Shown: piece after piece, positions 1-11,624 of the stretch
Layout: the number at the start of each line of letters is the position of its first letter
How positions within the stretch are numbered: position 1 is the first letter of the stretch
Assembly (NCBI GenBank): GCA_027625915.1
Contig: JANTQA010000040.1
Coordinates: forward strand, 2,232,001-2,296,000
Source: Anaeramoeba flamelloides
Lineage: Eukaryota > Metamonada > Anaeramoebidae
DNA: 64,000 nt
Direction of reading: 5' to 3'
Program-made: the position numbers and the translations under genes
Notes under the pieces: model-generated
Database searches by the model: none
Seen by the model: the letters and a program-made list of their open reading frames with translations, nothing else
What the model was told of the DNA's origin: nothing

Positions 1-530
1 TAAACCCCAAAGTGGTTTTTTTTTTTTTTTAATTTTTGTGGTTACTTGTTTTTATTATAGGAAGAAAGGGCTATGATTTTGATGATTTTTTTTTTTTTTA
101 ATTAAAAAAGGTGACAAAAATTAATGTATCTAAGTAATCCCTTTGAATTCTATAAAGTTCATGGATAATTTAAATCACATATACAACATATGTTCAATGA
201 AATATACTGGAATCTATATTGTTTTTATGATTAATATTTTTAAATATTCTTGGAAATTTCATTTCTAACCATTTATTCTAAAATTTTCTCTAAATTGGTT
301 TTATTTTATTTTAATTAATTATATGACCCCTATTCCCCAATTAATATTTTCATTATCTTTATTATAAACTTAATTTTTTAATGGGGTTCAAACTCCAAGA
401 TTTATAATTTCTATTGGGTTTGTATCTTTGAATATAGATTGAAATTCGACCTTACTCAATTGTGTCGATGATTTTGGATTATTCTTTGGGAATGTAGATT
501 AACCTTCAAAAAAATGTTTTTTTTTTGTAC

Positions 531-569
<39 letters not shown>

Positions 570-2021
570 GTTGGAATATTTTAAGGTTAGATCAAATATT
601 ACTTAGAAATTAATTAATTAATCACGTGTATTGGATTAAATATTGGAATTGTATTCCATTATATAATTTTGGTTGACTAATAATCATTTTTATTTTTTTA
701 ATTTTTTTTTTTTTCATTTTCAAGTTAATTTTTGTATTTTTTTCTATTTTTAAAAAAGAATACTCAATATTTTTAATTCGAATAATTGTTTTGGGGTTAG
801 ATTATATATATATATATATCAATTCGTTCTAACTTTAGTAATAATTTTATATATATTGTTAATTTTTGGTCAATTTCTGGAAAGGTTCATTGTGTTGTTA
901 TATTAAAGCCACAAACACATATATGAAGATGATGAATTAAATCTTATATTTATTTTTTAAGTACTTTTTGTTTTTCCAGATTCTTTTTTATCTTGTATTC
1001 TTTTCCCCTGGTCTTTTATATTTAAGATATTTGATTTGTACTTGGTATGTATTGATGCGAAAATAAGATTTTGGAAAACTTGGAAAAAAAGAAGAAGGAA
1101 ATTTTGAATGTTGATATATATATTCTTTAAAAAACAGGACTGTTTAGATATAAATTTATCAATAAAGTTATAATTTAATTTTTAATAGATTAACCTTTTT
1201 CATTTTTGCTATATCTATAGGATATATTTAGACATATTTATTAAGATAAATCATTATAGTGAGAAAGAAATTTTCGATAAGTAATGAAACAACAACCAAA
1301 ATTTTAAAAAATAGAGTTCAAAAAAATCTAAAATATTTTCTTCTTTTATTATTATTATGTTGTTCGCTTTTATTTCTCGGTTTTCTTTGTTTTTTAAGTA
1401 CCTTTGTTCAACAATAAATTATTTTATTTTCATTAATAAGGTTTTTTTTATAATAAAAGTTATCGTAGGGGTCATAATCTTGATTAAACTAGGGTTAGGA
1501 GAAAAATTCTAAAAATCTTTAGAATTTCAAGTAAAAGATAACTAATTTAGTTGAATTAACTCTCCTAAATATTAGAAAATAAAATAATCTTATTTTTTTT
1601 CAATTGGAAAATATTTAATACAACCCAATATCAAATAAATAAGCATGTCCTACTTTACGGAATCTACTGTTTTCTTTTTTAGAATATTTTTCCATTGAAT
1701 TTTTTATTTTTTCAAATGGAATATATTTATTGGGTGTGTAAAAGAAATATTTAAAAAAAAATTCTTTACCTCACATCAAGTGTCTACATACATATAAAGG
1801 TTGACTTTTCACTTTATTAAAACATAAAATTATCAAAATATTATAATTCAGGAAATTATTTCACTTTTTTTAAATAGAAAACTGTTTTATAAGAGCTGTA
1901 AATAATTTTAAGATCCTCTTTTCTGTTTGTTCTTTTTGTTGTGTTTTTTGAATTGAAAATTTTGTTTTTAAACAATTGTTAGATCAAGTGATTGTTTTAA
2001 CAGAATGTTTGGTTGGGTATA
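1..2021. other. Intergenic, no gene seen
   Basis: AT-rich DNA with long T runs and no open frame that looks coding on either strand. A TA dinucleotide microsatellite covers about 532-566 and a shorter one lies near 803-820. I see no RNA gene. A T-arm-like string near 365-380 has no matching A box or acceptor stem. Confidence 0.6.
532..566. repeat. (TA)n microsatellite
   Basis: About 17 uninterrupted TA units. Shorter TA runs occur near 803-820, 6432-6461, 22843-22858, 31362-31378 and 56000-56018. Confidence 0.9.
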
Positions 2022-2218
2022 CAGTCAGTTTCACTTTTAAGGCACAAACTTTCAACGAAATTTAAGGCACAATAAAAATCTCAAATTAAGGCACAAAATT
2101 CAGCTTCTAGTAAAATAAATTGTAAAAATTAAAATTCCAAATTTTGTGCCTTAATTTGAGATTTTTATTGTGCCTTAAATTTCGTTGAAAGTTTGTGCCT
2201 TAAAAGTGAAACTGACTG
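2022..2218. mobile_element. Foldback MITE, TA target, perfect 79-bp arms
   Basis: Bases 2022-2100 and 2140-2218 are exact reverse complements over 79 positions, separated by a 39-base spacer. The element begins CAGTCAGTTTCAC and is flanked by TA on both sides (2020-2021 and 2219-2220), the target duplication typical of Tc1/mariner elements. Inside each arm the motif AAGGCACAA recurs three times about 27 bases apart. There is no coding capacity. The perfect arms suggest recent mobilisation or homogenisation. An older relative lies at about 2801-2992. Confidence 0.88.
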
Positions 2219-2334
2219 TAGTATTTAATCTTTGATATCTATTCCCTGGATATTTTATTTTTTGCATATCTATTATGTTAATAAATCGATATCCAGAGTT
2301 AATTTTTTTTATTTGTTGTATTGGCAATGTATAT

Positions 2335-2560
2335 AAGCTAAATTTCAAAAATAGGGGCAGATTTTTCATCATAAAAAAATTTGTTTAATTGTTTTTTATT
2401 TTTAATAATAATGTATTTTGCTAAATTTTTTAGAGATAATAGTAAATATAGATTGATAAATAAAAATATAGTGTAATATATTTATTTTTTGAAAGACAAA
2501 TGAAAAAATAAAATATTAATAATAACAAAGTTTGCCCCTAATTTTGAAATTTGACTTATA
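2335..2560. mobile_element. MITE, TIR family with TAAGCTAAATTTC ends
   Basis: The left end reads TAAGCTAAATTTCAAAAATA and the right end is its approximate inverted complement, with GGGGCA next to it in both arms. A second copy in opposite orientation lies at 24463-24689 and shares the interior. No open frame is apparent. Confidence 0.7.
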
Positions 2561-2800
2561 AGGGCAACAATCCTATCAAATCGGAAGCAAAAAGATGTTC
2601 ATATATTGATATTACCACTAGTTTAATTTCTTATATTTCGTTTATTTTTAAAAACTTTTTTTTTTTTTTTTTTTTTTTTTGAATATCTTTTAATTCGACA
2701 AAGTATTATTTTTCTAATTCTACGTTATCTAAAATTACTTGAAATTGTATTTTGTGAAAAATTTGAAGTATTTTTTCACAATTTTATAAAGTTCAATATA

Positions 2801-2992
2801 GTATTTCCGCTTTTAAGGTACAAACTTTCAACGGAATTTATCGGGCAAAAAAATCTCAAACCATAGCATAAATTTTGGAATTTTTTATTTTACAATATAT
2901 TTTACTAGAATCTGACTTTTGTGCTTGAATTTTAGATTTTTAATGTGTCTTAAATTTCGTTGAAGTTTCTTTCTTAAAAGTGTAACTGGGTG
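2801..2992. mobile_element. Decayed copy of the 2022-2218 foldback MITE
   Basis: Both arms can be aligned to the 2022-2218 element, including the blocks ACAAACTTTCAACG on the left and TTAAATTTCGTTGAAG on the right. Many substitutions have accumulated, so this is an old copy beside a fresh one. Confidence 0.7.
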
Positions 2993-4844
2993 TATCGTTA
3001 TTTCTAATTTAAAAAGTATCTAGTCGAGTCACGAAATCTGAAATAATTAGATATTTTACTAAAACCGATTAGGAATTGAAATAAAAATAATCAATTAATC
3101 ATGTATATGTACAAAAGAATTTGAATTATGAAGTCATGGATTTTTAAGATCTACAATATAACTAATTTGAAATTTGAGGAAAGTAATAAAAAAAAAAAAG
3201 ATTTTTATTTGTTTTTGTATTCGGATATACTTTTTAAAAATAATTAGTTAAAGCCATGTAAAGCGTGTTGAAAGGTTTCCAAATAAACCATAGGTTTCTG
3301 AAATATAAAATTAGGATATTTTAATTTCTGACAATTCAAAAATTATATAGAAAATATTATTGATAATTTTGTAAGATAAAAACAAAAGGAGGGTGATTTT
3401 TTTATTAATAATAAATGGATTACTAAAACTTTTCAAGAAACACAAAAAGGGATAAAAAGGGTGAATTAAATTTATAAACAAAAAAAAAATGTTTAATAAT
3501 ATTAAAAATGTTTTTCACAATTAAATAAATTGTTTTTTTTTTCTCAAATACTTGATATTATTAAAGATAAATTTTTATCTAAAAAATACCATTTGATCAA
3601 AGTCTTCTCTTGCAAAAATAATATTTCACAAAATAATACATTTATACAATTTTTTTTTTTTTTTGAGATCTATTCAATATTGGGATTTGGGGAATAGTTG
3701 TATATAAATTTATCTGATAATAATCACTGAGTATTATATAAATAAAATCTGAAAGGCTAAAGTTGATATATATCTACTTAGATCTTATAAAAAAAAGTTT
3801 CCATAAAAATATCAAAGAAATCTCAAATTTTAATTTTCTTTTTCTTTTTTTTTTTTATTGAATTTTCTCAGAAATTTTAATTGTATATATTAAGTATAAT
3901 TAAATTTTGTATTTTTAATATAATTTTTTGGAGAATCTAGAACTTGGGGGTTATATTCCTTATAGAAAAGATAAAAGTTTTGATAAAACAATCTAAAGGG
4001 GGTTTTGTCATTGAAATGGGTGAAATTTACCAATAAGAAAACCCTTTATAATAAAATGGAAATTTTCGAAATTCCAACAATTTTGGCCGGTTTTATTTTT
4101 CTTCTTAGATCATTTCAAAATTAGATCTTAATATTTCAATGATTTCCATTTCAAGTTTATAAACAGGTTACGTTTTCCCATGTTATTAGTGATGTTTTAA
4201 TCGGTTGTTTTTATATTAAATAAAAAAAAATTTTTTTAGAAGGAAAATTTGAAAATAGTACTCTATGGGATTTTCAAGTATAGGTCCAAAATGTAAAATA
4301 TTTTAAACAATATTTGATTTTATTTTGAAAAGAGTAATTTTTTAATCCAATTTCTTCGGAATGAAAATTCTTATTGGGAATTGAATGTAAAATAGCACGT
4401 TGACTAAATACTCTCCCAAGTGGGGACTTAGATCTTCTGAGCAGTCCTATAATTTTAAATCAAAACTCACATATTTCAATTTCAATGAAATTTATGATAT
4501 TAGTACTCCCTTGAATTGTTTCTCCACCTGAATTTTTTATTTGGACACCTTTAAAAAAACAACCATTAAAATCTTTGGGAAATTTCAATTAAAACTTTGA
4601 TCAATTGTAAGTATTAGAGTGTGATAAAATGGAATAAAAAATTAACAAGTTAACCAAAGCTGAAAACTTCATTTAATTGTCCCTCAAATAATTCTTTTCA
4701 TTTTTTGTACTTTTGTATTTTATTTCTACAATTTCTCTTTGAAACAATTGAATTCAAAACAGTTTAACAACAGGCACCAACTTCAAAACAACTTTAAATC
4801 CAATTATTTAACAAAAACAAAAAAAAAAAACAAAAACAGATCCA
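2993..4844. other. Intergenic, no gene seen
   Basis: AT-rich spacer with T and A runs and no supported coding frame. The last 100 bases before 4845 become A/C-rich (AACAACAGGCACCAAC and similar), as expected for the 5' untranslated leader of the next gene. Confidence 0.5.
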
Positions 4845-6307
4845 ATGAATAATCTTTCTTTTCGTTTAATTATAGAAAATTTGATATTACCAACAGATCA
4901 AGAAATTGAAAATTTCTTTTCACAGTATGGTGTAATTGATCAAATAGCATTTTTTGTACCACCAAGAAATTACTTTTTTGTTGTAAGTTTTTCCATTGTT
5001 ATCAAAACAAAAAACAAAAAAACAACAAAACCTAAAATAAAAAAACAAAAAACAAAAAAAACAATTCGATCCTTCATAATTTTCCGTTCTCATAATGAAT
5101 CGAAACATGATAACACATTGAATAGACTTACAAATCTTATGAAGGCTGCAAAAGAACGATCCAAGGGTTAGGTAATAAAATTATTGGAAGAAGAAAAGTA
5201 ATTGTCACCTCTGATTTTAATGACACCAATTATCAAATCTTATTGCAAAAGGGTTCACTAAAAGCGTTTAATTATGATGCTTATTCGAAAGAATTTGTTC
5301 CCATTAAAGAATTTACTGTTCGGAAACAAACGAATAATGAACTTCAACAACAAAGTGTGTCTGTCAACCGTACCATTGAAAAATATCCAAACCATTTGCA
5401 GTATCAAGAGTTTGAAAAGAAAGAGTTAAGAACGGATCTTGCTTTACTCAAAAAAGTGCCAATTAATCCTCAAAAAATTCTCCCTCCAGAAGACGTACCA
5501 TTATCAAATTTAAATGGAAACCGTCCGACAAACACAATAACAACATCATCAACATCATCACCGCCCTTATCTTCACAAACAGTATTATTGCCAAGCCCCA
5601 AAAGCATCCACTTTGAAGAGCAAATCAACGAGAGAAAAAGAACTTACCCCGTAGAAGGCAACCATCTGGAACACCAAAACACGGCCTATAGCCAACTGAA
5701 TTATGAAAATAAAATTAAACGGACAAACCAAGATTTTTTGGGTGGCTTCCCAAAGCAAAAGATGCCGAACAATTGGCAATCCCAAAAAGGAATAAAGGAT
5801 TTGTCAGAGTTTGAAAGAGGTTTCCTTGAGGGGTTTTTAGCGTGTTTAAGGCAAACGTCAATTATTCGAAAGGAATTCAAACTTTCACAAACCCTCTTTG
5901 AATATGAAAAAACTCAAAAAGATTTAAAAGATCGAGATCCTTTTGTTGAGCAAACTTTAAAAAAAAGCATATTAAACAACCAACAGAGGGAGGCAGAATC
6001 ATTATCTTCGCAATTATCTTTGCAACCCAAATTGCAGCCTCGGTTGAACCCCCAGGTATCTTCTCAGCCACAGCCCTTGATACAATCACGCCCGCAATCG
6101 AAAGAACAAACGGAAACAGAAACGTTAAAACAGCAACAAATACAAAATTTGATGCTGCAGGGACAAAAAAAACACAGTAAAGGGGTAAATGAGCCAAATG
6201 AAATACAGGCACGATCTAAAATTGAAAGAAATAAAAATAATCTTGTCTCCCCAAAATCACTAAACATAAATCCTCCAAAAGTGAGAGAAATGTTCAATGA
6301 AAAATAA
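4845..6307 (+). CDS. RRM-domain RNA-binding protein, one intron
   Basis: The coding exons are 4845-4982 and 5126-6307. The intron (4983-5125) has a GTAAGT donor and a TAG acceptor and is in phase 0, giving 439 residues. Removing it rebuilds one RNA recognition motif. RNP2 is LIIENL at residues 8-13, RNP1 is RNYFFVTY at 41-48 and crosses the exon junction, and the last strand is KIIGRRKVIV near residue 70. The exact rebuilding of RNP1 is strong evidence for the splice. The rest is low-complexity, rich in Gln, Ser and Pro, apart from a hydrophobic helix-like block FERGFLEGFLACLR at 275-288, which I do not recognise. The role is RNA binding in nucleus or cytoplasm; the specific target is unknown. 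The gene is richer in G and C than its flanks. Confidence 0.85.
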
Positions 6308-6861
6308 TAATATTACTCGATTATATAACAGGGGGGTTAATCGTGCGTATGTGTTGGCAATGCTTAATAATAGAATTTATTAATATTTAATCAAATAAAA
6401 TCAATATTTTAAAATGATTTCGAATTGCAAAGTTAATATATATCTATATATATATATATAATTGTTTATTTAAAATATTTTAATCAAAATTAAATAATAA
6501 ATAAATAAATATTAAAACCCTTTTAAAAAAATTTGAAAGGGGTTTTTTAATCAAACATTTGATAATATTTCTATTTAAGTATAGCGTATATTTAGCAGAT
6601 ACTCTTCAAAACTTTTTTTTTTTTTTTTTTTTTTATTTTTCACGCATTTTTATGATGGATATATTCAACACATTTAATAAATTTAAAAAGATAATTTTAA
6701 TTGTTTATTTTATTTATTGAAAGCAAAAGAAAATTCTTTCAAAAAAAAAAAAAAAAAGAGGAGGTAAATCTTATTCGGAATACTAGGTTCGGATGACGCT
6801 AAAAAGTTCATTAGTCAAATGGTATTATTATTGATCCCATCAATTATAAATATTCCTTATA
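6308..6861. other. 3' flank of the RRM gene with an inverted repeat
   Basis: A short inverted repeat at 6511-6551 (ATTAAAACCCTTTT against AAAGGGGTTTTTTAAT) could form a hairpin in the transcript 3' region. It may be a 3'-end element or a small MITE remnant. A TA microsatellite and a T run of about 24 bases are also present. Confidence 0.4.
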
Positions 6862-7032
6862 ATACTGGTATATGAATTATTATTAGGAAAAAATTTTCAA
6901 TTCCTTTTCTAGATTTTTCTTTTTCATAGAGAGCCACAAATTACAATCTACTTCATTGAGGAGTCTATTTAATAAAAGAAAAATCGGGAAAGAAAGTGAA
7001 TTTTTTTTCCCATTTAGAATTCAAATACTGGT
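6862..7032. mobile_element. Palindromic MITE, ATACTGGTAT family, copy 1
   Basis: The element begins ATACTGGTATATGAATTAT and ends with the near inverse complement, about 170 bases with almost the whole length in the arms. Four other copies lie at about 7633-7809, 37003-37170, 44335-44507 and 53985-54152. It carries no coding sequence. Confidence 0.75.
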
Positions 7033-7632
7033 TGTAAAAAAGTCAAGCAATTTTCGAAAAAAAATCCGAATTTCAAGACAAATTTAAAGGTTGAAGCATT
7101 AACCTAATAATCCCAAAGTTGAAAAATGTCTTTTTTAAATTTTTCTTGAAATTTCTGTTTGTTAAAAAAAATGAATTTTTTTACAAAATTAAATAATTAA
7201 TCAATAGATTATTTTGACAAATTATTTCTGGAATCCTGGAAATATATTAATGTTACAATTAGCTTTATAAAAGGAAAACAAAACCAATCAGTCTTTGGGG
7301 TTTTAGGTTGATTATTATTAAGTTATCCTTTGAAAATAAAAAATTAAAAAAAATAGTCCCTGTTGGAAGTTCGAAATCTTAATTAACAGACGTCAGAATA
7401 CTATTATTTCAGTTTCTTTTTTTCGATTTGGAAAAGGAATTAAAAAAAGTTCATAAAATTTAAAGTTTTAAAAGTGATCATTGAGTAAAAAATCAAATAT
7501 TTTACGGTTCAAGAATATTTGATAATAGATTTTTTAAAGATATTTGAAGAATGTATAACAACATAGTTTACTCAACTCAAACATATTTTCATTAAAAGAT
7601 GAATCTATGGTGACACTATTTCTTTCAGGAAT

Positions 7633-7809
7633 ACTGGTATATGAATTATAAATGGGAACAAAATTTTCATTTCCTTTTCTTAATTCCACTTTCGTAAATA
7701 GAGTTCACAAAGTAGTGTGTTGTTATTTGTTACTTTATTTCTAGTTGAAATAGCTCTATGAAAAATGAAGTGAAATTTTTTTCCCTTTTATAATACATAT
7801 ACCAGTATT
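7633..7809. mobile_element. Palindromic MITE, ATACTGGTAT family, copy 2
   Basis: It begins ATACTGGTATATGAATTATA and ends ATATACCAGTAT, an inverted match. A fragment just upstream at 7602-7620 (ATCTATGGTGACACTA) matches the inverse of the left end of the TTAA element at 54637. Confidence 0.75.
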
Positions 7810-7909
7810 ATCTTTGATGAGATGAAAAAACAATTTTCTTCAGAAAATAAAACAGAACTGTAGTTATTGGGATTTTTAAAATGATTCCTTGATATTATTT
7901 ATTTGTAGA

Positions 7910-8105
7910 ATGAAGGGAATAAAATTTTCATTCAACTTTCAAAAAAACTGTTATAAAAACAACATACATCTGAAGAGTTAATTCATAAAATCAGCACAAG
8001 TAATGAGTCCCCTTTTTGAATTGTAACTTGTAGAGGTTTTGACTTCATTCTTTGATTAATTTTTTTGAAAAGCTGAATGAAAATTTTGATCTTTTGATTT
8101 TACAA
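7910..8105. mobile_element. Palindromic MITE, ATAAAATTTTCATT family, copy 1
   Basis: The left arm AATAAAATTTTCATTCAAC is matched near the right end by GAATGAAAATTTTGATC. A clearer copy is at 51561-51765 inside an intron of the beta-adaptin gene. Confidence 0.55.
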
Positions 8106-8519
8106 TTAACAAAAAAGATCAATCTAAATTTTAATTTTGTTTGTTTAATTTTCGTAACATTTTATCAAAAATGTGAAAGAAAAAATTACAAATAGACGGT
8201 AGTAACATTTACTTTCAGTGAACAATATATTAATTATTATTCTTGTCATAATTTTGAGATCTTTCAGTTTCGAAAAGATTTTGAAAAAAAAAAAATCGTA
8301 AAAATATTGGTTTATTTTAAAACAAATTTGTAAAATAATTTTTTTTCATTTACTTTGAAGAAAGTTGTCTGAAAGAAATTACAATAACTTTCTTCCCTGT
8401 TAAGACAAAATTCTTTTCAAAAATATTATATAGAGTTATTACTTTTAACAAATTTTAACAGAACTTTTATCATTTTTTTATTATTATTATTTTCATAAAT
8501 AAAACAAATTTGAATTACT
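8106..8519. other. Upstream region of the histone gene
   Basis: AT-rich, no coding frame. The last 40 bases contain TATTATTATTATTTTCATAAATAA, which may include a TATA-like promoter element, but no core motif can be assigned with confidence. Confidence 0.3.
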
Positions 8520-8945
8520 ATGTCCAAAAAAGTAAAGAAAGGAGAAAAGAAACCAAAAGCAAAACCAGTTTCAAGATCATTCAAAGCTGGTCTTCAATTC
8601 CCAGTTGGTCGTATCCATCGACATTTAAGAGAAGGAAAGTATGCAAATAGAGTTGGTGCTGGTGCTCCAGTTTACATGGCAGCTGTTCTTGAATACTTGA
8701 CTGCAGAATTACTTGAATTGGCAGGAAACGCAGCTATTGATAACAAAAAGCAAAGAATCCTCCCAAGACATGTCCAATTAGCTATCAAATCTGATGACGA
8801 ACTTGGAAAACTTCTTGACGGTGTTACAATTCATGAAGGAGGTGTTATTCCATTTATCCATGAAGCATTAAGACCAAAGAAAAAACAAGAATCTGAATCC
8901 TCTGGTTCTTCTTCAAGAAAAGTTGCACATTCACAAGTTTATTAA
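8520..8945 (+). CDS. Histone H2A, H2A.X-like tail
   Basis: Intronless, 141 residues. The histone fold is unmistakable: [49 protein letters not shown] and [14 protein letters not shown]. The L1 loop and acidic-patch residues ([16 protein letters not shown]) follow canonical H2A rather than H2A.Z. The docking region ([17 protein letters not shown]) departs from the usual GVTIAQGGVLPNI and recalls H2A.Z at VIP-IH. The C-terminus adds a Ser-rich linker and ends HSQVY. An SQ dipeptide four residues from the end is the hallmark of H2A.X, where the serine is phosphorylated after DNA breaks, though the usual next residue is Glu or Asp. It packs nuclear DNA in nucleosomes with H2B. An A/T-rich leader precedes the ATG and an AATAAA follows the stop. 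Confidence 0.97.
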   Translation: MSKKVKKGEKKPKAKPVSRSFKAGLQFPVGRIHRHLREGKYANRVGAGAPVYMAAVLEYLTAELLELAGNAAIDNKKQRILPRHVQLAIKSDDELGKLLDGVTIHEGGVIPFIHEALRPKKKQESESSGSSSRKVAHSQVY

Positions 8946-8949
8946 ATTA

Positions 8950-8969
8950 TTCTCTCATTAAATGGAGAA
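8950..8969 (+). promoter_or_regulatory. Hairpin just after the H2A stop
   Basis: TTCTC pairs with GAGAA, and after one bulged T, CAT pairs with ATG around a 3-base TAA loop. It begins 5 bases after the stop codon. It does not match the animal histone stem-loop consensus, so any role in 3'-end formation is inference. An AATAAA follows a few bases later. Confidence 0.35.
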
Positions 8970-9684
8970 CAAAAAATAAAGTTTTTTCTGAAAACATCCT
9001 ATCCAAATATTTTTATTTTTAACTTTTACGTTTACGTTTGCGTTTATTATTTTTGTTATTTTTTTATTTTATTTTTTTCGGAACTTTGCTTAATTTAAAA
9101 TCGATTATCTGCGTCTTTGTGTGTCTTTAACTTTTTGAAATAATACTTGTATAATTTATCGTTAAAATATTTCCTATTTCACTTTGTTTGTGAATAACAA
9201 AATAATAAAAACATAATTTTCCTTACTTTTTATAAACAAATAAACAGATGGATAGCAAGAATGAAAAGAAATAAAAAAGTACACAATTCTAGTTGTGAAA
9301 ATCAGATACAAACTGGTTTATAGATTAAAATAGTTCGGGTTTTATTTTGATCTTGGAAACCTTTTTACCAATAGCTTAATCAAAAATTTGTTACCTTTAT
9401 TTTTCAACAAAAAGTAAGGATCACAAGTTTTTAAGGCAGTATCAACACAATAACAACTACTGAAATTGAAATATGTGAAAGTTGATCAAACGTTATCTTG
9501 CTTCTATAAAGTTTTAGACTCTCCATAAATAAAAAAAAGGTAAAAATTTAATTTTATTAATCTCAACATTTACGATTTCCAGAGAAATAATATTTCCCTA
9601 CGACCCAAAAAACACTAAAAATGGAAATATGAACAAATACTTTCATTAAAAAAACTAGAAAAATTAAATGAAAAAATAAAAATA
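8970..9684. other. Intergenic, no gene seen
   Basis: The histone 3' flank, including tandem TTTACG-like hexamers near 9028-9047, followed by AT-rich spacer. No coding frame is supported. Confidence 0.5.
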
Positions 9685-10165
9685 CATTGATCAAAATAAA
9701 GCGTGTACAACAACTATAATCCCTGTTTCAAAATATAATCCGTGCTTTTTTTTCTTCTTGTTCCAAGGCAACATCCAATCGACTACCAAATAGTATACCT
9801 AAATTCAAATCAATTTCGAAGGTAAAGGTCTCGTTATTTTCAGTAAAATTTAAATTAAGGAATGAAGTTTGTTGAAAATTTTTCAAAATTTTATATTTTT
9901 TTTTGAAATTTTTTTGTTTTTTTGATGATTAAAATTTTCAATTAAAAATTACTCTATTTTTTGAGATAAATTTTGCAAATTTGATCCTTCATTTTTAGAA
10001 TTTCCTATGAAATAATAGAACTTTAAGAAACCAATACTATATTCATTTAGGGTTTATTATTGGTTTCTTTGACCGGTTGATATATCGGTCTTCTATAAAA
10101 AAAACACGCTTTGTATTTTGAAACATGTATTAATATTTTTTTTACACAATTTATTATGACTACAG
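9685..10165 (+). mobile_element. Tc1/mariner-like MITE, CATTGATCAAAATAAAGCG family, copy 1
   Basis: TA-flanked, 481 bases. It shares end sequence and interior (ACCAAATAGTATACC, TTGATCCTTCATTTTTAGAA) with copies at 19066-19543 and 56907-57369, all in the same orientation. The right end is the degenerate inverse of the left. A truncated relative lies at 37735-38095 and an inverted fragment at about 17430-17530. No transposase frame is present. Confidence 0.85.
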
Positions 10166-11620
10166 TAAAAAAAGTTTCAATTTAACTTTTACTTGAAAAC
10201 ACTTTTTTCCAAAATGATTGAATTCAAACTTGGAATTATGTATATTTTTTAGACAATATCGTATTTTAACCCATTTAGCAAAACAAATTCCAAATCATGG
10301 GGATTTTATTTTCAAAAAAGTGACTAATTTGGTCTTCAAATGTTTTTTTATTTTTAAATGGTAAAATAAATAAAAAGTTATATAAAATAGATAAACTCTC
10401 TATAAAAAAAACCTAATTTAATATATTAACTTATTCTTTGATTTTAAAATTTTCTCATCCTCAATTTTTCAAAAAAAAAATAAAAAAGTGCACTGTTATT
10501 TCAAAAAATATTATCGATTTTCAAAAGTTGAGAGTTTTTTTATTTTAAACAATTTTATCCCAGTGTTTAACTGAATTAAATTATAAGCTATATTCCGATG
10601 AAAATTAATCATAAAAAAATAGTACTTTTTTACATTAAGAACATATTTAAAAAAAATATATATTAAAAGAAAAAGAAATTTTTTTATTTTTTGAGAGAAT
10701 AAATGTATTTTTTTTTGAGATCGAATACAAATTATTAGCCTTCTATTTTCAGATTTTATATTTATATTTTATTCAGTAATTATAAAAATATAATTTTCGC
10801 TATCAATATTATCCAAATCCAATTCTTTTTTAGAACACACAAAAAAAAGTAACTTATAATCACACCCTTTTAAATTCTACTTCAAAAAAAGGAATGGTCA
10901 CCATTCTTTGACATTTCTTATATACTATTATCTTTAACCATATCAAGTTTTTTAAAAAATAAATCACGTTATTTTTTCAATACAAACTTTATTATTTAAA
11001 AAACTTTGGTTAATAAGCCGTTGTTTAATTTCTTATTACCCTCTTTCTTGAAAAATTATAAATAACTTATTTATTGTGAATAAAATAATGAACCACTTTT
11101 TTTTATTATGTTACAAAAGTATCAACCGATATTTTTGGATAATTCTTTTGAATTTTAAAAACATAAAAAACATCCCCTTTTTAGAAGTTATCAACGATTA
11201 CTGAACACCTTTAACAACACTATTATTATTTTAATAAGAACCCTTTTGATTAATGCCCCCCCCCAACTTTTTAAAATCTTAATTTTAAATTTTCTTAGTT
11301 TTTTATTATGAAATTAGAGATTTTTTTCAAAGAAAAATTTCAAAAATATTTGGAAACTGGACAATTTTATTCGAAAAATTCAAAAACCATTTATTTCTAT
11401 AAGATATAATTGATACCATTACAATGGTATCTAGAAGTAAGACGTATCAATTCGTTAAAAAAAATTCAATTTTCAAAATCTATTTTTTTTTTCCAACAAA
11501 AATGTTTTAAACTCTTGTAAAAATTCTTATGAATAAGACCAAACAATTCGTTTCTAAATTTTCAAAATTTGATATATGTTTTTCATTAATTGGAAAACTA
11601 GAAAATATTTTTTTTTGAAC
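10166..11620. other. Intergenic, no gene seen
   Basis: AT-rich spacer without supported open frames, RNA genes or clear repeats. Confidence 0.5.
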
Positions 11621-11624
11621 TGAA

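Noticed and set aside
361-385. T-arm-like GGGGTTCAAACTCC suggesting a tRNA
   Set aside because: No A box, anticodon arm or acceptor pairing at the required distances on either strand.
6511-6551. Rho-independent terminator
   Set aside because: It is an inverted repeat after a eukaryotic, spliced gene; the bacterial terminator model does not apply.
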